NCBI RefSeq assembly: GCF_900112195.1
Contig: NZ_FOKR01000011.1
Location: 62,001 to 126,000, forward strand
Direction: 5' to 3'
Origin: Butyrivibrio sp. YAB3001
GTDB lineage: Bacteria > Bacillota > Clostridia > Lachnospirales > Lachnospiraceae
DNA: 64,000 bases
Shown here: positions 43,330 through 51,170 of the stretch, piece by piece
Layout of the letters: each line of letters opens with the position of its first letter
Position numbering within the stretch: the stretch's first letter is position 1
Position numbers and translations under genes: made by a program
The notes under the pieces: model-generated
Database searches by the model: none
The model's input: the letters and a program-made list of their open reading frames with translations, nothing else
Told to the model about the DNA's origin: nothing

Positions 43330-44367
43330 ATGAATAATGTCAACATAGTGGTAATGGGAAAAACAGGCTTTGGAAAAAGCACACTAATTAATGCAGTATT
43401 GAGCGAGGAAGTTGCGGCCACTGGAACTGGACATGCAATAACTAAAAAAAATGAAAAGTACAGCAAACAGGTAGACTTGCCGTTAGGTAAGAAGAATGCG
43501 TTGGTTAGTTGTAATTTGAATATGTATGACACGGTTGGGTTAGAAATTGATAATTCGATCACTGAACAAACGCTTGAGAACATAAAGGAAGAAATCGAGC
43601 GTACGAAGCAAGGTTTGGCGGTAAACGATATTTATGTTGTTTGGTTTTGTGTTAATGATAGGAGTAATCGATTTGAGTCTTATGAGATTGAGCTTATAAA
43701 AAAACTTTCGATAGATTATGAAATACCATTTATCATTGTCCTTACTCAGTGCATTTCGGAAGATGAAGGAGAATTGCCAAGGCAAATTAGAAGAAATCTA
43801 CCTGACATTCCGATGCAGAAAGTGTTGGCTAAGGATTATTCTACAAGAGGTGGAAAGGTAGAGGCTTTTGGAGTTAATGATTTACTGAAAAAAAGCATAA
43901 ATGATTATAAAAAACTTCGGGTAAAAATATTAGAACAGAAAATTGATAATCTAGATGAAAATCGTAAATTAAGAATTGAGCAGATTGAAAGTAGAGGAAA
44001 GGCAGTTGTTTCAGGTTATTCGTCGGCTGCGAAAAAAATTGGATTTGTACCTGGAGGATGTATTCCGATTGTCCATGGTATGTGTATAAAAATGATTTCT
44101 GATCTTAATGGAATTGCTGGAATAAAGTCAGGAGGAGATCTGGCTGCTGAGGTTTTTGCACTTATTACATTCGGGATAATTGCATCACCATTTATGGCTG
44201 TTCCGTTAGTAAGTTCGTTGATCGCGTCTATTTACGTTGAAACTGTTGGTGATTTTTACTTGGAAGCTTTGGTTAAAGTTATTCATTTGTCTACAGATAA
44301 AGAATTAAAAGATAATGAGCTGATAAAGAAAAGACTTAAAGAAGAGCTTTCAAAGTTAAAAAAGTAG
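43330..44367 (+). CDS. GTPase 2 of 3: dynamin/IRG-like GTPase with C-terminal hydrophobic region
   Basis: The 345-residue protein starts almost directly at the G domain: G1 GKTGFGKS (10-17), a G2-like threonine in AATGTGHAIT, G3 DTVG (67-70), signature WFCVNDRSNR (~105-114) and G4 LTQC (138-141). Residues ~215-310 are hydrophobic (KKIGFVPGGCIPIVHGM, VFALITFGIIASPFMAVPLVSSLIAS), like the DUF697-type membrane region of bacterial Era-like GTPases, then a charged helical end. G4 lacks the canonical TKxD aspartate, so base specificity may be relaxed. It is 93 bases after GTPase 1 and 11 bases before GTPase 3. Confidence 0.82.
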   Translation: MNNVNIVVMGKTGFGKSTLINAVLSEEVAATGTGHAITKKNEKYSKQVDLPLGKKNALVSCNLNMYDTVGLEIDNSITEQTLENIKEEIERTKQGLAVNDIYVVWFCVNDRSNRFESYEIELIKKLSIDYEIPFIIVLTQCISEDEGELPRQIRRNLPDIPMQKVLAKDYSTRGGKVEAFGVNDLLKKSINDYKKLRVKILEQKIDNLDENRKLRIEQIESRGKAVVSGYSSAAKKIGFVPGGCIPIVHGMCIKMISDLNGIAGIKSGGDLAAEVFALITFGIIASPFMAVPLVSSLIASIYVETVGDFYLEALVKVIHLSTDKELKDNELIKKRLKEELSKLKK

Positions 44368-44378
44368 GAGGATGAATA

Positions 44379-45575
44379 ATGGCTAGTGTTACTGGTGAGC
44401 AAAAGTTCAATCAGAAAAAAGATGAGCTCGAAAAGAATTTAGATGAGAGATTAAATGCAGATAATTTACCTGATGCAAACATCATGGTTGTAGGAATTAC
44501 TGGAACAGGGAAAAGCACTTTGATAAATGCGGTATTTGGTAGTGAACTGGCAGCAACTGGAAGCGGACAACCAGTAACAGACCATATATCAGAATATAAG
44601 AGCAATGATACTCATATAAATATTTGGGATACTATTGGGTTGGAATTGGATTCTGAAAAGACAAAAGAATCAATTAAATCAATACGAGCAAAAATTGCAT
44701 CTAAAGCGGAGTCTGAGGATCCGTACGATAGAATACATGCTATATGGTATTGTATTAATTCGGGAAGTAATCGTTATCAAGGTGCAGAGCTAGAATTTAT
44801 AAAGGAGCTGTATACTATTGGAGTTCCGTTTATTATAGTGTTGACACAATGTTCCGGAGATGAGGAAGAGGTGAATGCATTTGAAGCGGAAATTAAGAAA
44901 ATCAATTCTTCGATGAACATGGACGACATTAAAGTGGTTCAAGTACTGGCTTTGCCGGTTAAATATCGAGGACAAGCAGAACCAATTCCTGCGTTTGGAC
45001 TAGATGAGTTAGTTAATGTAACTTTACAGCTACTACCTGACTTTATAAAAAGCGGTTTTATTGCTGCGCAAAAAGTTAGCCAAAACCAAAAACGAAGTGA
45101 ATGTGAGGGAATTATATGTGAATATGTTAGGGCAGCACAATTAGATTTTTGGGATAGGGTGCCACTTGTTAATGTTGGAAGAACTGGTAGAAATATTATG
45201 AATATGTTTAGAAAGATTGGTGAGATGTATAATACGGTATTGTCCGAGGAGAGTATAAAAGAAATAATGGATAAATGTCACGTTGATAAAGAAAATAAAT
45301 TCTTTGGGCTTATAAGTCCTATTGATATGGGATATAGTAAAAAAATAACTGCATTATTAGAGCAGAAAAAGGATGAAGGTTTTTCTGTTGAGGTATCTGA
45401 TGTAGAAAGCAAATATCGCGCCGCAAGAATGATAGCTTTTTATGGATATACATTTGTGGATGCCATTGAAGAATTGTGGAGGAACTTGACAGAAGAACAA
45501 CTTAAAAACGTTGATATGGTCGTAAGAGAACTTATTGGAATTATTAATGCCAAGCTGAAGGCACGTGTCAAATGA
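44379..45575 (+). CDS. GTPase 3 of 3: Era-like GTPase with C-terminal helical domain
   Basis: The 398-residue protein has G1 GITGTGKS (39-46), AATGSGQPVT in the switch I region, G3 DTIG (84-87), signature WYCINSGSNR (~123-132) and G4 LTQC (155-158). A further segment VLALPVKYRGQAEPIPAFGLDELV resembles the matching part of GTPase 2. The C-terminal ~190 residues are helical with two weakly hydrophobic stretches. It is clearly a paralogue of the two preceding genes. GGAGG precedes the ATG. It is followed 13 bases later by a 35-codon membrane peptide gene. Confidence 0.82.
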   Translation: MASVTGEQKFNQKKDELEKNLDERLNADNLPDANIMVVGITGTGKSTLINAVFGSELAATGSGQPVTDHISEYKSNDTHINIWDTIGLELDSEKTKESIKSIRAKIASKAESEDPYDRIHAIWYCINSGSNRYQGAELEFIKELYTIGVPFIIVLTQCSGDEEEVNAFEAEIKKINSSMNMDDIKVVQVLALPVKYRGQAEPIPAFGLDELVNVTLQLLPDFIKSGFIAAQKVSQNQKRSECEGIICEYVRAAQLDFWDRVPLVNVGRTGRNIMNMFRKIGEMYNTVLSEESIKEIMDKCHVDKENKFFGLISPIDMGYSKKITALLEQKKDEGFSVEVSDVESKYRAARMIAFYGYTFVDAIEELWRNLTEEQLKNVDMVVRELIGIINAKLKARVK

Positions 45576-45588
45576 AAGGAGATTTACT

Positions 45589-45696
45589 ATGAAGGAGAAA
45601 GGGGCAAATGATGTAATCACTGTTATTGTGGCGGGAGTAATAATATTCGGAATTTTAGGCGGGTTATTATTTGTAGATAAATACGCGAGTCGTTAA
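45589..45696 (+). CDS. 35-residue single-helix membrane protein at the end of the GTPase cluster
   Basis: AAAGGAG at 45576 region, eight bases before the ATG at 45589, opens a 35-residue frame: a short charged start (MKEKGAND), one strong membrane helix (VITVIVAGVIIFGILGGLLFV) and a basic tail (DKYASR). The ribosome site is as good as those of the flanking genes, and the gap to GTPase 3 is 13 bases, so it is probably translated as part of the cluster. Single-helix peptides of this size can be toxins, pore subunits or regulators of membrane partners. No family is recognised. Confidence 0.65.
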   Translation: MKEKGANDVITVIVAGVIIFGILGGLLFVDKYASR

Positions 45697-45697
45697 C

Positions 45698-45763
45698 TGC
45701 GACGTTTTGCGACAAAATGCGACGGATTGTCCCGGTTTTGCGACGAATTGCGACGTTTTGTCC
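45698..45763. repeat. Iteron-like array with 10-bp period
   Basis: TGCGAC occurs at 45698, 45708, 45718, 45739 and 45749, spaced 10 bases with one 21-base gap; TGTCC occupies the missing registers near 45728 and 45759. The unit can be written TGCGACnnnT with variable tail. Exact helical spacing places all copies on one DNA face. The array lies between the cargo block and the first conjugation gene. It is a candidate binding array for the element's RepA_N, ParB or relaxosome proteins, that is, origin, centromere or operator. Confidence 0.7.
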
Positions 45764-45800
45764 ATTGCAAGCCATTTTTAGGGATGATATTATTATAGTG

Positions 45801-45840
45801 GACAAGGGAGCAGGTAAGAGCCAAGCTTCCTTGTCTTTCT
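45801..45840 (+). terminator. Hairpin with T-rich tail after the iteron array
   Basis: GACAAGGGAGC (45801-45811) pairs with GCTTCCTTGTC (45825-45835), one wobble, followed by TTTCTT. It may terminate transcription from the cargo, or be part of a structured leader or transfer origin, since a second hairpin follows. A TATTAT-like box lies at 45791, immediately upstream. Confidence 0.5.
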
Positions 45841-45870
45841 TATGCGCATAATTGAATAAGGGAAATTTAG

Positions 45871-45921
45871 AGCGTCAGCTCATGACTGAGAAATCAGTTG
45901 TGGGTCTGGCGCTTTTCTTTT
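45871..45921 (+). terminator. Nested hairpin with T-rich tail before the conjugation operon
   Basis: AGCGTCAG (45871-45878) pairs with CTGGCGCT (45906-45913) and runs into TTTCTTTT; inside it sits a second stem ACTGA-GAAA-TCAGT (45884-45897) capped by a GNRA-type loop. The first conjugation gene starts 44 bases later, so this could be an attenuator of the transfer operon. Confidence 0.5.
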
Positions 45922-45964
45922 GCCCGAAAGCAGATGGCTCAATAAAAGAAGAGAGGAAGAAGTT

Positions 45965-47035
45965 ATGGATTTTGAAGAATTCAAAGAAGCCATTACCAAG
46001 GATGTTAAGAAAGCAGTGGATGAGCGACTTGGCACCAACACAGAGGTCGAGATCAGGCATAACAATAAGACAAACTACTCTTATGATGCTCTGATCGTAA
46101 GACCTGAGGGTGCTGAGGTTGGAGTGAGTCTTGATTCGGACCAGCTGTACAAAGGCTTTGAGAACGGAATTGATTACAACACAATCGTATCCGGAGCTGC
46201 TGATCAGGCAGCCAAAGCTCTTAAGGAAGGACCTGAGTTCGATATCGACATGTTCTCTGATTACGGTCAGATGAAGGAAAAGCTTTCAATTGAAGTCATC
46301 TCTGCTGAGAGAAATGCAGACATCCTCGTAAATGTTCCTCATAAGAACCTTGAGGATATGGCGATTGTCTACCGCTTCAATGTGGGTATGACTCCTGAGG
46401 GAAGAGGCACAATCCTGGTTACAAACGACATGCTTGATAAGTACGGAATCACTGCAGAGCAGCTTCATGCTGATGCTCTGGAGAGTGCTCCTGAGATCAG
46501 GCCTGTAGTTATCAAGGGAATGTCAGAATTCCTTGCAGAGATGATGGGTGCTGAACAGGCAGAAATGCTTGGTTTTGCACCTGTTCAGGATGAGCCGGTA
46601 CTTGTGGCATCTGTTCCTGACAACATCAAGGGAGCCGGAATCATAGCCTACACCGACTTTATGGATAAAGCGGCTGAGAGGATTGGCGGCGACTTCTATA
46701 TTCTCCCTGCATCGATTCACGAGGTTCTCCTTGTGAAAGATGATGGCATGGTCAGCAAGGAACACCTTGAAATGATGGTAAAAGAGGTAAATGCCACCAC
46801 GGTAGATCCTTCAGAGCAGCTTACCGATAGTGTTTACCACTACGATTCCAAGGAAAAGATCTTTGAGCTGGCTGATAAGTTTGAGGCCAGGACCAAGGGA
46901 GAGAAGGAAATCGTAGGTAAGGAGAAAGGCTCACTGATGGCTGAGATCAAGGAGAAGCAGAAAGAAGTAGCTGCAACGCCTAAGAAGGAAACACCTGAGA
47001 TCAAGCCAAAAGCTAAGGGAGGGGAAGCAAAATAA
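45965..47035 (+). CDS. DUF5688 family protein
   Basis: The 356-residue acidic, Glu/Lys-rich protein starts MDFEEFKEAITKDVKKAV and contains LVTNDMLDKYGIT and FYILPASIHEVLLV. These are typical of DUF5688, a family common in Clostridia conjugative elements whose function is not known to me. The C-terminal ~50 residues are low complexity (EKQKEVAAT, KKETPEIKPKAKG) and probably disordered. The ATG at 45965 follows GAGGAAG. It is the first gene of the conjugation block and ends 1 base before the next ATG. Confidence 0.85.
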   Translation: MDFEEFKEAITKDVKKAVDERLGTNTEVEIRHNNKTNYSYDALIVRPEGAEVGVSLDSDQLYKGFENGIDYNTIVSGAADQAAKALKEGPEFDIDMFSDYGQMKEKLSIEVISAERNADILVNVPHKNLEDMAIVYRFNVGMTPEGRGTILVTNDMLDKYGITAEQLHADALESAPEIRPVVIKGMSEFLAEMMGAEQAEMLGFAPVQDEPVLVASVPDNIKGAGIIAYTDFMDKAAERIGGDFYILPASIHEVLLVKDDGMVSKEHLEMMVKEVNATTVDPSEQLTDSVYHYDSKEKIFELADKFEARTKGEKEIVGKEKGSLMAEIKEKQKEVAATPKKETPEIKPKAKGGEAK

Positions 47036-47036
47036 G

Positions 47037-47285
47037 ATGATTTTTTCGAAGGATAAGCCAAAGAACTGCCGCGGTTGTCAGCATAAAGACGTCTGCGACG
47101 GAGTAAAAAGAAGATGTGTATACAGACAGGAAAAGCTGGAAAAGAACTTTGGGGATGACTACCCATGTAAAGGCTGTTGTTATGGGGAGTGTAGCAGAAT
47201 CTGCTTCCCCTGCTATAAGAACCTTTTAGGACAGCCGGGAATAAAAGAGTGGGAAGCTGCGCACCCGAAGGTCAACCTCGGATAA
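47037..47285 (+). CDS. Small cysteine-rich protein
   Basis: The 82-residue product contains eleven cysteines in CxxC-like groups (CRGCQHKDVC, CVYRQ, CKGCCYGEC, CFPC), suggesting one or more zinc sites or an iron-sulfur cluster. No family recognised. It begins 1 base after the upstream stop, so it is translationally coupled to the DUF5688 gene. Its role in transfer or regulation is unknown. Confidence 0.7.
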   Translation: MIFSKDKPKNCRGCQHKDVCDGVKRRCVYRQEKLEKNFGDDYPCKGCCYGECSRICFPCYKNLLGQPGIKEWEAAHPKVNLG

Positions 47286-47328
47286 GCTTGGGTTTTCCTT
47301 TGATAAATCAAGCAGAAAGGGGGATAGC

Positions 47329-47433
47329 ATGGAAGTTTATGAATTTGACGACGTTGTCGTTATAGTCATGAAGGGGGTGACGCTGATTGCAATCAGATCA
47401 GACGACGAAAGAGAGCATCGAGTTCTGCTATAG
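47329..47433 (+). CDS. 34-codon ORF with strong ribosome site, overlapping the DUF3801 gene
   Basis: AAAGGGGGA directly upstream of the ATG at 47329 opens a 34-residue frame (MEVYEFDDVVVIVM...REHRVLL) ending at TAG 47431-47433. It overlaps the TTG-started DUF3801 gene by 47 bases in another frame. It may be a real small protein or a coupling leader that helps initiation at the weak TTG. Confidence 0.4.
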   Translation: MEVYEFDDVVVIVMKGVTLIAIRSDDEREHRVLL

Positions 47434-47881
47434 GCGTGCACTTCAGGCAAAAGACCTTACTGCCAGGAATCTGGTAAGGCTCATAAAGCTTGCAAAATTC
47501 ATCTGCAATAAGGTCAAAGAATCAAAGGACCCGGAAGTAAAGCATGGGAAGATGAAGATAAAGGACCTGATCCGAAAGGATGAAGGTGCTACCAGCGTTG
47601 ATGTTTCCAAGACAGAGCTTAGGGATTTCAAGAGAGTAGCCAAAAGATATGGCGTTGACTTCGCTATTGTGAAACACAAGACTGAAGATAAGACGCTGTA
47701 CTCAGTATTCTTCAAGGCTAAAGATCAGGAAGCCATAAACGATCTGATCAATTACTACACGGAGAAAAGGCTCTTGAAGGAGAGCAGGCCTTCTCTTAGG
47801 GAACATCTTAAGGAACTGAAGGACAAAGTCAAAAATGCTCCCCATAAGATCATTCACAGGGCAAAGGAGAGGAGCAGATGA
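47387..47881 (+). CDS. DUF3801/PcfB family conjugation protein
   Basis: The 164-residue basic protein has the PcfB-type core KFICNKVKESKDPEVKHGKMKIKDLIRKDEGATSVDVSKTEL (seen in pieces) and YGVDFAIVKHKTEDKTLYSVFFKAKD, with a strongly basic end (HRAKERSR). PcfB of plasmid pCF10 works with the coupling protein in relaxosome recruitment. The TTG start at 47387 follows GGGGGTG. It overlaps the VirD4-type gene by 4 bases, consistent with a joint function. Confidence 0.85.
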   Translation: MQSDQTTKESIEFCYRRALQAKDLTARNLVRLIKLAKFICNKVKESKDPEVKHGKMKIKDLIRKDEGATSVDVSKTELRDFKRVAKRYGVDFAIVKHKTEDKTLYSVFFKAKDQEAINDLINYYTEKRLLKESRPSLREHLKELKDKVKNAPHKIIHRAKERSR

Positions 47882-49506
47882 TTACATTAGATACTCTTCT
47901 CCATAACCCCAGGGCTCTTATCGGAATCATTGGCTTTGTTGTGATGATGCTGGTCTTAACCATCTGGGACAAAAGGGAAAATAGGCGAAATTTTAAGAAA
48001 CGCATAGAATTTGGTTCTGCCAAATGGGGAACCAAAAAGGACATAGAGCCCTACATAGACCCAGTGTTTGACCAGAATGTCATTCTTTCGGAATCTGAGA
48101 TGCTGACAATGAACTCAAGACCTGAGAATCCCAAGTACGCCAGGAACAAAAACGTCATGGTAATTGGTGGTTCCGGTTCAGGTAAGACGAGATTCTTTGT
48201 TAAGCCCAACCTTCTTCAGATGCACTCATCCTATGTGGTTACTGATCCAAAGGGTCAGCTTCTACCAGAAACGGGGACAGCTCTTTTGAAAAATGGATAC
48301 AGGATCAAGGTGTTTAACTCTATCAACTTCAAGAAGAGTATGCATTATAACCCATTTATGTATATCCATTCGGAAAAAGACATCCTGAAGTTGGTCAGTG
48401 TACTCATGCTAAATACCAAGGGTGAAGGCAGTGGATCAAATTCCGATCCCTTCTGGGACAAAGCAGAAAGGCTGCTGTACACAGCGCTCATAGGATATAT
48501 CCATTATGAAGCGCCAAAAGCTGAGCAGAATTTCACCACACTTCTTGAGATGATCAATGCAATGGAAGTCAGAGAGGATGATGAGAACTTCAAAAATGCT
48601 ATCGATCTCCTTTTTGATGAACTTGAGGAAAAAGATCCCGAGCACTTTGCAGTAAGGCAGTACAAGAAATATAAACTTGCTGCCGGCAAGACTGCTAAGT
48701 CTATTTTGGTTTCCTGCGGTGCTAGAATGGCTCCTTTTGATATTGCGGAGCTGCGGGAACTTACTTCCTATGATGAGCTGGAGCTTGATACCTTAGGGGA
48801 TGAGAAGACAGCTCTTTTCCTGATCATGTCAGATACGGATGGAACATTCTCATTCCTCATAAGCATGATCTACACTCAGCTATTTAACCTTTTGTGTGAA
48901 AAAGCTGATGATGTGTATGGGGGAAGGCTTCCGGTCCATGTAAGGTGCCTCATCGATGAGTTCGCCAACTGCGGAAAGATTCCGGGGATAGAAAGACTTG
49001 TAGCCACAATCCGAAGCAGAGAGATTTCAGCCTGTATAATTCTTCAGGCCAAGTCCCAGTTAAAGGCAATCTACAAGGATGATTCCGAGACTATTGTGGG
49101 CAACATGGATTCTCAGATATTCCTTGGCGGAACCGAGCAGAACACGCTCAAAGATTTAAACGCCATCCTGGGAAAAGAGACAATCGACTATATCAACCTT
49201 CAGGACACAAGGGGCAACTCAGAGAGTAAAGCCAACAATTTCCAGAAGGCAGGTCGTGATCTTATGACCATGGATGAGCTGGCTGTTATGGATGGTGGAA
49301 AATGTATCGTTCAGGTTCGAGGTGTAAGACCATTTCTTTCAAAGAAATATGACCTGACACAGCATCCACGCTACAAACAGACAGCGGATTACAGCAAAAA
49401 GAACTATTTCGATATCGAGAAGTTCTTGAAGCAAAAAGACAACTTAATATTGAAACCCGATGACGAGTACATAGTCATCGACGAAAATGAAGCAGGTAAC
49501 TATTAA
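47878..49506 (+). CDS. VirD4/TraG-type type IV coupling protein
   Basis: This membrane-anchored ATPase links the relaxosome to the secretion channel. The 542-residue protein has one N-terminal membrane helix (~13-30), Walker A GGSGSGKT at 97-104, the segment YVVTDPKGQLLPETG, Walker B-like VRCLIDEFANCGKIPG and the family tail region QAKSQLKAIY...DSQIFLGG. Its size matches Tn1549-type TraG proteins. It starts in a 4-base overlap with the DUF3801 gene. Confidence 0.95.
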   Translation: MITLDTLLHNPRALIGIIGFVVMMLVLTIWDKRENRRNFKKRIEFGSAKWGTKKDIEPYIDPVFDQNVILSESEMLTMNSRPENPKYARNKNVMVIGGSGSGKTRFFVKPNLLQMHSSYVVTDPKGQLLPETGTALLKNGYRIKVFNSINFKKSMHYNPFMYIHSEKDILKLVSVLMLNTKGEGSGSNSDPFWDKAERLLYTALIGYIHYEAPKAEQNFTTLLEMINAMEVREDDENFKNAIDLLFDELEEKDPEHFAVRQYKKYKLAAGKTAKSILVSCGARMAPFDIAELRELTSYDELELDTLGDEKTALFLIMSDTDGTFSFLISMIYTQLFNLLCEKADDVYGGRLPVHVRCLIDEFANCGKIPGIERLVATIRSREISACIILQAKSQLKAIYKDDSETIVGNMDSQIFLGGTEQNTLKDLNAILGKETIDYINLQDTRGNSESKANNFQKAGRDLMTMDELAVMDGGKCIVQVRGVRPFLSKKYDLTQHPRYKQTADYSKKNYFDIEKFLKQKDNLILKPDDEYIVIDENEAGNY

Positions 49507-49568
49507 CCGGCATCCCAGCATCACGAGGGGTGTCGCTAACCAAAAACAATTATTGGAGGAAAAGAATT

Positions 49569-49781
49569 ATGGCATTTTTTCAGAGCAGCGTAACAGTTTT
49601 ACAGACACTTGTAATCGCACTTGGTGCAGGTCTTGGTATCTGGGGTGGTGTAAACCTCATGGAGGGCTACGGCGGAGATAACCCTGGAGCAAAGTCTCAG
49701 GGTATGAAGCAGTTGATGGCTGGTGGCGGAATCGCCCTCATCGGTACCACACTTGTACCTCTTCTTGCAGGTCTTTTCTGA
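49569..49781 (+). CDS. Maff2 family small membrane protein (VirB2-like pilin candidate)
   Basis: The 70-residue protein has two hydrophobic helices (residues ~8-25 and ~47-68) around a polar loop (EGYGGDNPGAKSQGMKQ), the pattern of Maff2 proteins in Clostridia conjugative elements and of VirB2/TrbC pilins. The ATG at 49569 after GGAGG is used; the reading from 49530 lacks a site. It is followed by a strong terminator at 49807, which would let this gene be expressed at a higher level than the rest, as expected for a structural subunit. Confidence 0.85.
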   Translation: MAFFQSSVTVLQTLVIALGAGLGIWGGVNLMEGYGGDNPGAKSQGMKQLMAGGGIALIGTTLVPLLAGLF

Positions 49782-49806
49782 TCCGCGAGGAGGGAAGGAA
49801 TCAGGT

Positions 49807-49833
49807 CGGGGAGTAACAACTCCCCGGCTTTTT
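49807..49833 (+). terminator. Strong intrinsic terminator inside the transfer operon
   Basis: CGGGGAGT (49807-49814), loop AACA, and ACTCCCCG (49819-49826) form a perfect GC-rich stem followed by GCTTTTT. It lies between the Maff2 gene and the TrbL gene, which continues in the same direction, so it is probably a partial terminator that lowers downstream expression. Confidence 0.85.
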
Positions 49834-49863
49834 CCAAATTAGTAGAAATAATGGAGGGCATGA

Positions 49864-50730
49864 ATGGAAGCCGTACTTGAACAAATAGAAGAGTGGGTTA
49901 GAAACATGCTCATTGAAGGAATAATGGAACACCTGACAGGCGTCTTTGACTCGATGAATACAGAAGTAGGCGAAGTCACAAACATTGTTGGCCAGACACC
50001 GGCAAGCTTTATGCCTTCAGTCTATAACCTGATCAGAAATCTGTCAGAGAACGTGATAATGCCTGTGGCGGGAATAATACTTACGTTTATTGCCTGCTAC
50101 GAGCTTATCCAGCTTGTTATAAGTCACAACAATCTTGCGAACTTTGAGACCTGGATTTTTTTCAAGTGGGTTCTCAAAACCTTTGTTGCAGTAACACTTA
50201 TCACAAACACTTTTACCATAACCATGGCAGTATTTGATGTTGCCAAATGGATAATCGACCAAAGCGGAGGAATAATAGCAGCCAGCACGGCAATTGATGC
50301 ATCAGCTCTTGCCGGTATGCAGTCTACACTTGAAGCAATGGAGACCGGAGAACTATTCAGTGTCTTTTTACAGACCTTTGTTCTTCAGTTCCTTGTAAGA
50401 GTAGCAGCAATCTTTATTTACATCATAGTGAATGGAAGAATGGTGGAGATCTATCTTACAATCTCCCTTGCACCTATTCCTTTTTCAACCTTCGGAAATC
50501 AGGAACAGTCCCAGATTGGGCAGAATTATTTCAGATCAGTATGTGCTCTTGGATTCCAGGGATTCCTTATTATGGTCTGCGTAGGAATATATGCAGTGCT
50601 TATCCAGTCGATAGCATTTTCATCTGATATCATGGGCTCACTTTGGAAAGCGTTTGGATTTACGGTACTCTTGGGATTCACACTTCTTAAGACCGGTTCT
50701 ATAGCAAAGAGTATTGTTCATGCACATTAA
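49864..50730 (+). CDS. TrbL/VirB6-type conjugation membrane protein
   Basis: The 288-residue polytopic protein has an amphipathic N-terminus (EQIEEWVRNMLIEGIMEHLTG read in pieces) and about six hydrophobic helices from residue ~55. It also carries the family-like segments PVAGIILTFIACYELIQ and LAPIPFSTFGNQEQSQIGQNYFRS. It would form part of the inner-membrane channel of the type IV secretion system. The start has a GGAGGG site. It is followed 11 bases later by the PrgI-like gene. Confidence 0.88.
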   Translation: MEAVLEQIEEWVRNMLIEGIMEHLTGVFDSMNTEVGEVTNIVGQTPASFMPSVYNLIRNLSENVIMPVAGIILTFIACYELIQLVISHNNLANFETWIFFKWVLKTFVAVTLITNTFTITMAVFDVAKWIIDQSGGIIAASTAIDASALAGMQSTLEAMETGELFSVFLQTFVLQFLVRVAAIFIYIIVNGRMVEIYLTISLAPIPFSTFGNQEQSQIGQNYFRSVCALGFQGFLIMVCVGIYAVLIQSIAFSSDIMGSLWKAFGFTVLLGFTLLKTGSIAKSIVHAH

Positions 50731-50741
50731 GAAGGAGGGCT

Positions 50742-51170
50742 ATGGCAAATTATATCAGCGTACCTCGTGATTTTTCCAAGGTTAAATCCAAGGTATGTTT
50801 CAACCTGACTAAAAGGCAGCTTATATGCTTTTCACTTGGGGCGATGATTGGTGTTCCGACATTTTTCCTGATAAAAAGACTTGGCAATGTAACAGTGGCA
50901 ACACTGGGGATGATGATCTCCATGATGCCGCTGTTTTTTCTTGCCATGTATGAAAAGAATGAGCAGCCGCTTGAGGTGTTCTTGGAGCATTTCATAGATG
51001 CGACTTTTGAAAGACCCAAGAAACGCCCATATATAACACAAAATTATTATGCTCTGCTTGCTAAGATAGCGGAGCTGGAAAGGAAAATAAAGACAGATGA
51101 TAAGACCTTTTCAAAGGACAGACAAAAAGAAAAACGTCCCGGAAAGCGCTCAGGCAAGCATTCCCTTTGA
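50742..51170 (+). CDS. PrgI family conjugation protein
   Basis: The 142-residue protein starts YISVPRDFSKVKSKVCFNLTKRQLICFSLG, a strong match to PrgI-type proteins (VirB3-like), with two membrane helices (~35-75 region) and the basic segment FERPKKRPYITQNYY. It precedes and overlaps the VirB4 gene by 74 bases, the usual pairing in this family of elements. Confidence 0.88.
   Translation: MANYISVPRDFSKVKSKVCFNLTKRQLICFSLGAMIGVPTFFLIKRLGNVTVATLGMMISMMPLFFLAMYEKNEQPLEVFLEHFIDATFERPKKRPYITQNYYALLAKIAELERKIKTDDKTFSKDRQKEKRPGKRSGKHSL

Noticed and set aside
45698-45763. CRISPR-like reading of the TGCGAC repeats
   Set aside because: Units are 10 bp with no 25-40 bp spacers and there are no cas genes; an iteron array fits better.
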